From UBA7662 sp041688385 (GTDB lineage: Bacteria; Bacteroidota; Bacteroidia; UBA7662): DNA of 5,066 nt. A program made the translations under genes and the position numbers. This document shows positions 1 to 5,066 of the stretch, piece by piece. The stretch covers positions 1 to 5,066 of the forward strand of contig JBDNIH010000072.1 in the NCBI GenBank assembly GCA_041688385.1. The letters are read 5' to 3'. Position 1 is the stretch's first letter, and each line of letters starts with the position of its first letter. The notes under the pieces are model-generated. The model saw only the letters and a program-made list of their open reading frames with translations, was not told where the DNA came from and ran no database searches.

Positions 1-706
1 CTCCATCGGTGTCTGGGTCAAATCCGAAGTCTTTACTGCAACGGCCACGAAAGATGTTCCAGTGGTCGCTCGTCCATATCGCCTGCGTTGCAGCGGGGTC
101 GTTTAGCCAGACCAAAATATCACGCGTTGGATTGGGCGCTAGCAGTGCGTCCAGCCACGCCGCATTTATATGTACGCCCTGCAGTTCTGCAACTGTTCGC
201 CCAAGCAAAATGCCTGCATCAATTGCTCTTAAAAGCGCGTCCTGAGAATTTCGGTCCTGGGCAACATCAATGCCAAGCCCTCCATTTTTTGAAGTGAGGA
301 AAGCATTTGGGGACCAATCTTTGCCGTTTGCCTGACTCCAAAAAACACCGCGGTACTGCAGCTCTGCTAAGGGTTGCAAGAATCTGGGGCAATCCTCAAT
401 TGCCCGCAAATCTGCGCGGCTAACACCAGGTAGATAAACAATTGGTATGACTGCAGGATGTACCGCTTCAATCACACCAGCAATCGCGCACTTCAGCCAA
501 ATAGATGGGCCTGAGTGCTGGCCTTCGTTGTGTTCGCCCAAAACGAGTAATTGCGGAAGCGCCTGATGGAGCCGAGCAAGGGCTTTCTGCCAATACCGCT
601 CTTTGTCGGTCCACAATACGGCTGCCGCGGGAGTGGTCGTCTGGCTGTTACCTTCACCAGCTTTAGCAACCGCCTCAGCAAGTAGCGTCAGCAAGCTAGC
701 ACTCAT
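1..706 (-). CDS. PglZ-domain-like protein, N-terminal part (runs off left edge)
   Basis: Reading the minus strand from the ATG at 706-704 gives 235 uninterrupted codons to the window edge, so the 3' part is missing. The start overlaps the stop of the Hsp70 gene in an ATGA, and a GAGG (718-715) sits 8 nt upstream. Landmarks are VLWTDKERYW (30-39), GPSIWLKC (66-73), PIVYLPGVSRADLR (88-101), an LAELQYRG segment with QANGKDW (113-131), GGLGIDVAQD (142-151), ILVWLNDP (197-204) and FGFDPDTDG (227-235). From memory, this set resembles the N-terminal region of large (roughly 800-900 residue) proteins annotated as PglZ-domain proteins in defence islands. That match is recalled, not searched. The metal-dependent alkaline-phosphatase-like PglZ domain would lie further downstream, so its active site cannot be checked here. 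PglZ proteins are essential parts of BREX/Pgl phage resistance. No signal peptide or membrane segment is seen, so it is probably cytoplasmic. The alternative is an unrelated large defence protein sharing this N-terminal module. Confidence 0.65.
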   Translation of the reverse strand, partial: MSASLLTLLAEAVAKAGEGNSQTTTPAAAVLWTDKERYWQKALARLHQALPQLLVLGEHNEGQHSGPSIWLKCAIAGVIEAVHPAVIPIVYLPGVSRADLRAIEDCPRFLQPLAELQYRGVFWSQANGKDWSPNAFLTSKNGGLGIDVAQDRNSQDALLRAIDAGILLGRTVAELQGVHINAAWLDALLAPNPTRDILVWLNDPAATQAIWTSDHWNIFRGRCSKDFGFDPDTDG

Positions 707-2517
707 GTTCTGGGCCTCAAACTCAACTGAGCCCGGGACGACTGAGGTGTAGCACATTGACATAGAGGGTCATTGGACGACCGCTTGCAGTAAACGCAAG
801 GCTGGTAGTAAAGGTGCTCTTCCACTTGAATCTCAGGTGGCCGCCTGTTGGTATGGGTCCAGAAATAGGTATGGTCAAACTTGTACATCACCTCGCCAGG
901 TACGAGGCTCTCGTCTTCGCGCGACGCGAGATTTGAGCGCATCACCAATTCGCCTTGTTCGTAATTACCGCCGGAACCGGCAGCTTCGTCTAAAAGGCCT
1001 ACAAGTAGCCATCCACTATTTGCCCCAGGAGTAGCTAGGGCAAATTCAAGGTCATGTACCTCATGTTCTACCCGCCCCTTCTGATTCAAAGACCAAGCTT
1101 CAGCTTTCAAAATCAAGTCTTCATTGATGCTCACGTTTAGTTCTAACCGCTCCCGAAAAGGTTTAGCCTTTCCATCGACTTTCAAAACCATGTGACACAG
1201 TGAGCGGCGCTTGTCATCTGGCAGAACTAGAGGGCCAGGCCGGTGCGGGCTTACCAGGCTGAACTTGCCATGACCATCACTGGGGTCAACACAGTAGAGT
1301 GAGAAGCGCTCGCTCCTCGTCTCGCGCTCCACCGGCATCGATAAGCCAGCCGGCAACAGGGGCATGTATGAATTGCGAGCCAGGGTCAGTTCAACGTTTT
1401 TAGCCAAATGCAATCGTGCATTGTCATGGGCCACCCAAGCGGCCCCTTCAGCAATGGCTGAGGCACTGCGGCGCGAAATGTGGACTCGCCCAGGACCAAA
1501 CAGCTCCTCCAGCCGGTTCTTGACCAGCGGCATATTCACCATTCCACCGGTAGCCAGGCAAAGCTCCACAGAAGCCGTCGAGTAGCCCTCACGCTCAAGC
1601 AGCCGTTCGATGCGTGCTACGCCTTTGCGTACCAGATGGCCGACGACAACTTGGAGGTCATCGCGCGACAAATTTACCTGCAATACAGACTGGTCCTCAC
1701 TCTGGTAGAAAGAGTCGACATATACATTCCAGGTACTACGGTCACTGAGCCGAATCTTTACATTTTCACATTCATGCAGCAAGCGCTTTCGTGCTTCTGG
1801 GAGGACCTCAACATCGTCACCCAAGTTCTGGGTCGCGCGGGAACGGCGCTCCATCTCGTTGCGCAGTTCTTCGTCGAAGACGTCGCCACCGACCTCTTCT
1901 GTTCCATCGTTGGCTACCTGAACAAGCAGCCCGTCGAGTACGCGACACAGGGTAAGGTCTAGGGTGCCGCCCCCCCAGTCAAAGACCAGTATCAATTTGC
2001 CGTCGTAGCGCTTCACCAAGTCGGTAGTTCCATCTGAAGTGCGGAGATATCCATACAACGCCGCGAGCGGCTCGTGTACGAACTGAACCACACTCATGCC
2101 TGCTTGGCGAAACGCTTGGCGCAACAACGCTCGGCGGCGCCCCTCCATGTTGACAGGGATAGTCGCGACCACGCGGTCCATCTTCAGGTCCCTGCCGGCT
2201 TTGGTCTGCAAAACGAAACGCCGCACATGGTCAAGCACATATTCGACCATTTGCACTGGGTCCCGGCGCACTCCGTCGATAATGAGTTCGTTACGGCCTA
2301 GCAATGTCTTTGGAGAACGCACGATGCTGCCCTGGACGCCGAGACCTGCTCCCGTAAGTTTGTCGTGGGCCTTGCGCCCGACCTCTACCTTGCCGCCTTC
2401 AAAACTGACCACTGAAGGAATCGGTTGTTCGTTATCTAAAAAGGTGATGACCGAGTCACCCACCACGACAGACGCCAAGCTGTTGGTCGTCCCAAAATCA
2501 AAGCCTATGACAGTCAT
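703..2517 (-). CDS. Hsp70/DnaK-family ATPase with atypical C-terminal region
   Basis: The 604-residue product has a complete Hsp70/actin-fold nucleotide-binding domain in about residues 1-370. Visible motifs are phosphate-1 FDFGTTNS (6-13), SPKTLLGR with K70 at the position of DnaK K70, VATIPVNMEGRRR (117-129), HEPLAALYGY (148-157), phosphate-2 FDWGGGTLDL (179-188), EVGGDVFDEEL (208-218), adenosine-motif ATGGMVNMPLVK (322-333) and AIAEGAAWVA (354-363). E149, D180, T185 and D187 line up with DnaK E171, D194, T199 and D201, so it should hydrolyse ATP. The remaining 230 residues show no canonical DnaK substrate-binding domain. They end in a C-X2-C-X8-C-X-C cluster (C574, C577, C586, C588) that could bind zinc. 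It starts 4 nt after the coiled-coil gene behind a strong Shine-Dalgarno, and its stop overlaps the PglZ-like start. It is unlikely to be the housekeeping DnaK: the C-terminus differs and no dnaJ or grpE is adjacent. A dedicated ATPase switch for the neighbouring proteins is my inference. Confidence 0.93.
   Translation of the reverse strand: MTVIGFDFGTTNSLASVVVGDSVITFLDNEQPIPSVVSFEGGKVEVGRKAHDKLTGAGLGVQGSIVRSPKTLLGRNELIIDGVRRDPVQMVEYVLDHVRRFVLQTKAGRDLKMDRVVATIPVNMEGRRRALLRQAFRQAGMSVVQFVHEPLAALYGYLRTSDGTTDLVKRYDGKLILVFDWGGGTLDLTLCRVLDGLLVQVANDGTEEVGGDVFDEELRNEMERRSRATQNLGDDVEVLPEARKRLLHECENVKIRLSDRSTWNVYVDSFYQSEDQSVLQVNLSRDDLQVVVGHLVRKGVARIERLLEREGYSTASVELCLATGGMVNMPLVKNRLEELFGPGRVHISRRSASAIAEGAAWVAHDNARLHLAKNVELTLARNSYMPLLPAGLSMPVERETRSERFSLYCVDPSDGHGKFSLVSPHRPGPLVLPDDKRRSLCHMVLKVDGKAKPFRERLELNVSINEDLILKAEAWSLNQKGRVEHEVHDLEFALATPGANSGWLLVGLLDEAAGSGGNYEQGELVMRSNLASREDESLVPGEVMYKFDHTYFWTHTNRRPPEIQVEEHLYYQPCVYCKRSSNDPLCQCATPQSSRAQLSLRPRT
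715..718 (-). promoter_or_regulatory. Shine-Dalgarno of the PglZ-like gene
   Basis: GAGG on the minus strand, 8 nt upstream of the ATG at 706, lies within the last codons of the Hsp70 gene. It is modest in strength, and the ATGA overlap suggests that reinitiation after Hsp70 translation contributes. Confidence 0.55.
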
Positions 2518-2521
2518 TTGC

Positions 2522-3874
2522 TCATTCCTCCTTTAGGTTTGCGTCCTCGGCGCGCAAGGCATCGATAACATGCTCCGCCCGCTCTACCATGACCTCGGTC
2601 CGAGGCGTTTTGTTTCGCAGCGCCGTCAACCCAACTTCCAACATCTCGATGCTGTCACCCAGTCGACGTATAAGCCGCCCACGCAGTTGTTCTTGGTCAT
2701 GTCGAAGGTGTGTGCGCTCCACCTCATGCTGCTTTCGCGCATCCGCTAACTCACTGGTGCTATTCACTTTCAGTTCCTGTAGCTCATTAGTTAGGGCGTT
2801 CCGTTCGGTCTCCACTTGTTGTAGTTGCAGCCGGAGTTCAGTTTCGACTTCGCGCAGGCCTGCCGATTCGCGTTGGGCCTGGTCGCATGCAAAGCCAGCA
2901 TCGATGACGTTCTGCCGGAACTTTTCGCAAGCCACCCCCACCCCTGCTGAATGTTCAATTTCCGTCAGAGCGCGAAGCCGGGCGTTGTCATCATCTAACT
3001 CGCGCGCCGCCGGCGACCAGACGGCTTGGAACAGGAGATTTGCCAAGGCCTCCAGGTTTAATCCCCTGCTGGTCGCGAGCCAAGTAACCAGCAGTTGCCA
3101 AGCGTTCCGCCGTAATTCTTGTAACTCGGCAGGCTTAAGGGCCTCATTACCTTCGGTGGAAGGGGGCATGTAGTTCGCAACACGCTTCAGTGCCAACTCA
3201 GCACCTGAAGCAGCCGGCAGGTTCCGCACCACCGCCCTTAAGTCTGCATCTGCAAAAATCGGATGCCTCAACATCACCTCCGCGACAAAACTCTTTAGGG
3301 CCTCTCGAAGGGCCGGAAACCCCCCCACCTCACGGCTGACGAGTAGTAGCTGCCGGGGCACTGCCAGCCGTGTGTCTAAGTCAGACAGCGCAAATAGAGC
3401 ATTCATAGTTGCATCAGCCAGACGGGGACTCCGTGCGATAAGACGTTCTGTCTTCGAATCCAGCCTAATCCGGCGCCCCTTCTGGACAAACGCATGCGCG
3501 ATGAACTGCTCCAAAGTTTCTATAGACACTTTGGGCTTGCTGGCGGCTGCTCCCTTTCCCTTACCTTTGGCGTTCGACTTGCCGCTTCCCTCCGGTGCGG
3601 CTTGAACCCCACCGGATTCCGGAGTAGCGGTTGTCGACTCGGCCTCAGACTGACTTGCTTCTGGCCGCAACCCGTCCAATGCTGAAGAAATCATCTCACC
3701 CTCTGCCGAAGTCGGCGTGGTCTCGGTTGCCGGATTCAGCGCGGACTGTTCAGAAACCTCCGCAGAAATACCCTGTGCCGCAGGTGCATAGACTGGCATT
3801 GGCTCTGACATCCGAGTTTCACCCGTTGTGACATTAGTGATTTGGACTGGTCGCTTTATATATTTGTTTTTCAT
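2522..3874 (-). CDS. Uncharacterised protein with disordered N-terminal part and C-terminal coiled coil
   Basis: I do not recognise a family for this 450-residue protein. Residues 1-21 (MKNKYIKRPVQ...) are basic and encoded by AT-rich DNA unlike the rest. Residues about 22-95 are low in complexity and rich in S, T, E, P and A, so probably disordered. A basic Gly/Lys stretch follows (99-115, KSNAKGKGKG). Residues about 116-325 look alpha-helical and globular. Residues about 330-400 are rich in E, Q, L and R with heptad-like spacing (LRLQLQQVETERNALTNELQ), indicating a coiled coil, followed by helices to LKEE. The chosen ATG overlaps the zinc-finger gene's stop in an ATGA (3874-3871). An alternative ATG at 3811-3809 (Met22) has a GGGTGA 7 nt upstream and would remove the AT-rich leader. 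It sits just before the Hsp70 gene, which carries its Shine-Dalgarno inside this gene's last codons. A scaffold or Hsp70 co-chaperone role is possible from position and coiled coil only. Confidence 0.88.
   Translation of the reverse strand: MKNKYIKRPVQITNVTTGETRMSEPMPVYAPAAQGISAEVSEQSALNPATETTPTSAEGEMISSALDGLRPEASQSEAESTTATPESGGVQAAPEGSGKSNAKGKGKGAAASKPKVSIETLEQFIAHAFVQKGRRIRLDSKTERLIARSPRLADATMNALFALSDLDTRLAVPRQLLLVSREVGGFPALREALKSFVAEVMLRHPIFADADLRAVVRNLPAASGAELALKRVANYMPPSTEGNEALKPAELQELRRNAWQLLVTWLATSRGLNLEALANLLFQAVWSPAARELDDDNARLRALTEIEHSAGVGVACEKFRQNVIDAGFACDQAQRESAGLREVETELRLQLQQVETERNALTNELQELKVNSTSELADARKQHEVERTHLRHDQEQLRGRLIRRLGDSIEMLEVGLTALRNKTPRTEVMVERAEHVIDALRAEDANLKEE
2527..2533 (-). 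promoter_or_regulatory. Strong Shine-Dalgarno of the Hsp70 gene
   Basis: AAGGAGG on the minus strand, a seven-base match to the 16S anti-Shine-Dalgarno, lies 9 nt before the ATG at 2517. It is embedded in the last codons (Lys-Glu-Glu-stop) of the coiled-coil gene. It is the strongest ribosome site in the window, suggesting the Hsp70 is made at least as abundantly as its neighbours. Confidence 0.8.
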
Positions 3875-3885
3875 AGTGTTCTCAA
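3857..3885 (-). promoter_or_regulatory. Possible internal sigma-70-type promoter
   Basis: On the minus strand TTGAGA (3885-3880; 5 of 6 to the -35 consensus) and TATATA (3862-3857; 4 of 6 to the -10 consensus) are separated by 17 nt. They span the junction between the zinc-finger and coiled-coil genes, in the most AT-rich stretch of the window. Transcripts would start inside the first codons of the coiled-coil gene and favour the alternative start at 3811. The match could be chance. Confidence 0.3.
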
Positions 3886-4992
3886 TCGCTCGAGCATTGC
3901 TTCGGCCCAGGCGCGGGTATCGGGTTGACCTGCCATCTCTCTGGCCAAACGCCGGGCGGCTGCATGCGATTCACTGTCTTTTTTCTCGGCCAAGGCCTCA
4001 ACAGCCAGAAGAACACGCTTTAACCGGTCATAGCCAATGGAAGCTCGTCGCAGGTGCTCCTTTAGTTCCTCTGAGCGGTCCTTCAGTCCAACTAGGCCAT
4101 GGCTTGCATCGCCCAAGACCTGAAGCGTATCCTGGTCAGTCAGTAGGTATTCCACTGCACTTCCCAGCGACGGCGAAAACGCGGCCTCATAGTGCCACGG
4201 CAGGCCTTGCAATAGACCAGCAAATGCCCCCGCAGCTTGACGTAGCGCGCCGCCCTCTGGGGCCAAGAGCTCCGCGTCGTCGAACTGGTTAAAGTGAAAA
4301 GCCACCAATGCCCGAATACTGCGGGCCAAGTAGCGGTTGAACCCGGCGAGCTCATCACTGGCACGTACAAAACGTTCGACGTATTTCCCCTGACTCAACC
4401 CACTGTCGGCTGACTTCTCCTTGGCCATCACTCCATACAGGTAATGGCAGATACCGTCACAGTACGGCATAGCGTCATCAAACGCTCGGCAGTCTTGTAT
4501 GAAGCGGCTGAGAGAGTCGATGGTCAATACCCGGTCGCGAGCCATGCGCAAGAACGCTTCCTCCACGCTGGCCAGATGCTCCTCTTTAGCAATACGAAAG
4601 TCCAGCACGTATCGCGAGACGGCTCCGTCATTAACAAGCTCCAGCGCGATGAATTCGCGAGACATCCGAGCCAGGCGCGTCCCAATCTCGTTCACAGCGA
4701 CGCCTTGGCCATTCAGCGTGCATCGGGTCGCGTCCTCCACGACCACGTCATCTGGTCGTAACGCCGAGAGCACAGTCACGGGCAATGCCCCGACGGCCCG
4801 CCCTCGCAGCCACAGCGCGGGCTGTCGCAGAGGGTGGTTTTCGAAGCGGTGTCGGCGCAATTCCTCTAGCTCGGCAAAGCTTGCCGAGCAATATTCGCAG
4901 ACATAGCGCACTGGCGGTGGCGGGCTATAGACGAAGTCCTCTAGCCCGGAATACTCGTGAAATTCAGCGTATCCGGTATGCCAGAATCCCAC
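3871..4992 (-). CDS. C2H2 zinc-finger protein of unknown function
   Basis: The 373-residue product carries one zinc finger with textbook eukaryote-type C2H2 spacing. C32 and C35 are followed by F39, L45, H48 and H53, giving C-X2-C-X3-F-X5-L-X2-H-X4-H. It is preceded by an aromatic/acidic N-terminus and a run of four prolines (24-27). The remaining 310 residues are mostly helical-looking with no motif I recognise; they include a charged region (300-372) rich in E, K and R. No membrane segment or signal peptide is apparent. The start is GTG at 4992-4990, chosen because AGGAG (5003-4999) sits 6 nt upstream, the preceding gene stops 2 nt before it, and the next in-frame Met is residue 110, beyond the finger. 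Its stop overlaps the next start in an ATGA. The finger could contact DNA, RNA or protein; the sequence does not say which. In this operon I infer a recognition or assembly subunit. Confidence 0.88.
   Translation of the reverse strand: MGFWHTGYAEFHEYSGLEDFVYSPPPPVRYVCEYCSASFAELEELRRHRFENHPLRQPALWLRGRAVGALPVTVLSALRPDDVVVEDATRCTLNGQGVAVNEIGTRLARMSREFIALELVNDGAVSRYVLDFRIAKEEHLASVEEAFLRMARDRVLTIDSLSRFIQDCRAFDDAMPYCDGICHYLYGVMAKEKSADSGLSQGKYVERFVRASDELAGFNRYLARSIRALVAFHFNQFDDAELLAPEGGALRQAAGAFAGLLQGLPWHYEAAFSPSLGSAVEYLLTDQDTLQVLGDASHGLVGLKDRSEELKEHLRRASIGYDRLKRVLLAVEALAEKKDSESHAAARRLAREMAGQPDTRAWAEAMLERLRTL
4869..4889. repeat. Perfect 9-bp inverted repeat with 3-nt loop
   Basis: GCTCGGCAA (4869-4877) and TTGCCGAGC (4881-4889) are exact reverse complements around a 3-nt loop. 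The hairpin lies inside the zinc-finger codons (about residues 35-41), about 105 nt after the start codon. No U-tract follows on either strand, so it is not a normal intrinsic terminator. Confidence 0.5.
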
Positions 4993-4994
4993 AA

Positions 4995-5066
4995 TCAGCT
5001 CCTGTCCGATTTGACGCGTGCGACCTGTTTCTCAGCCCGCGTCAAATGGTGGTCATTGATGCGGTC
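4995..5066 (-). CDS. 3' end of an upstream gene in the same operon (unidentified)
   Basis: One minus-strand frame is open from the right edge to a TGA at 4997-4995, giving 23 residues that begin DRINDHHLTRAEKQ and end KSDRS. The other two minus frames hit stops within the first 25 nt. The stop lies 2 nt before the GTG of the zinc-finger gene, and the AGGAG for that gene falls inside these last codons, which is the pattern seen at the other junctions. The tail is basic and looks helical. It is too short to assign a family. Confidence 0.6.
   Translation of the reverse strand, partial: DRINDHHLTRAEKQVARVKSDRS
4999..5003 (-). promoter_or_regulatory. Shine-Dalgarno of the zinc-finger gene
   Basis: AGGAG on the minus strand lies 6 nt before the GTG at 4992. 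It decides the start of the zinc-finger gene, which has no ATG nearby, and lies within the final codons of the upstream gene. Confidence 0.75.

Noticed and set aside
493..681. A 62-codon minus-strand open frame
   Set aside because: It is out of frame inside the PglZ-like gene, which has a longer frame, a Shine-Dalgarno and an ATGA-coupled start.
1480..1962. A 160-codon plus-strand open frame
   Set aside because: It lies entirely antisense to the Hsp70 ATPase domain, whose motifs prove the minus frame is coding. The translation shows no recognisable domain.
703..2517. Housekeeping dnaK
   Set aside because: The C-terminal region is not a DnaK substrate-binding domain, the C-terminus carries a cysteine cluster, and no grpE or dnaJ is adjacent.
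2589..3173. A 194-codon plus-strand open frame
   Set aside because: It is antisense to the coiled-coil gene. Its Ser/Arg/Cys-rich composition is typical of a shadow of a Glu/Leu/Arg-rich coding region.
2522..3874. Annotating the coiled-coil protein as GrpE
   Set aside because: Only the general layout is similar. At 450 residues it is over twice the usual GrpE length and no GrpE signature was seen.
4869..4889. Intrinsic terminator at the hairpin
   Set aside because: No T-run follows on either strand and the hairpin is deep inside a coding region.
4830..4900. Ros/MucR-type bacterial zinc-finger regulator
   Set aside because: The Cys-to-His spacing is 12 residues with the classical F and L core, and the rest of the 373-residue protein does not resemble a small Ros/MucR regulator.
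4499..4906. A 135-codon plus-strand open frame
   Set aside because: It is antisense to the zinc-finger gene, is Ser/Arg-rich, and has no domain.

Overview
The window is one strand of a densely packed bacterial operon. Everything reads on the minus strand, from high to low coordinates, and no stretch is non-coding. By eye the GC content is in the mid-50s percent. The Shine-Dalgarno sites, ATGA stop/start overlaps and GTG start are ordinary for bacteria. A proteobacterium would fit, but nothing here fixes the taxon.

Layout in transcription order: (1) the last 23 codons of an unidentified gene (5066-4995); (2) a 373-residue protein with one classical C2H2 zinc finger near its N-terminus (4992-3871); (3) a 450-residue protein with a disordered acidic N-terminal part, a helical middle and a C-terminal coiled coil (3874-2522); (4) a 604-residue Hsp70/DnaK-type ATPase with an intact nucleotide-binding domain, a non-canonical C-terminal region and a terminal four-cysteine cluster (2517-703); (5) the first 235 residues of a protein resembling the N-terminal part of large PglZ-domain proteins, running off the left edge (706-1). 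Junctions are 2 nt apart, a 4-nt ATGA overlap, 4 nt apart, and another 4-nt overlap. This argues for one transcript, coupled translation and fixed stoichiometry.

PglZ-domain proteins are core parts of BREX/Pgl phage-defence systems. A PglZ-like protein in one operon with a dedicated Hsp70, a coiled-coil partner and a C2H2 finger protein does not match any BREX, Pgl or DISARM gene order I can recall. My reading, which is inference, is a candidate uncharacterised defence or DNA-surveillance system. In it, an Hsp70 ATPase cycle would control a complex containing the PglZ protein, with the coiled-coil protein as adaptor or co-chaperone and the finger protein as a nucleic-acid or protein recognition subunit. 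The window shows no methyltransferase, helicase or PglY/BrxC-type ATPase; these could lie in the flanks. No RNA gene, mobile element, CRISPR array or convincing terminator was seen.
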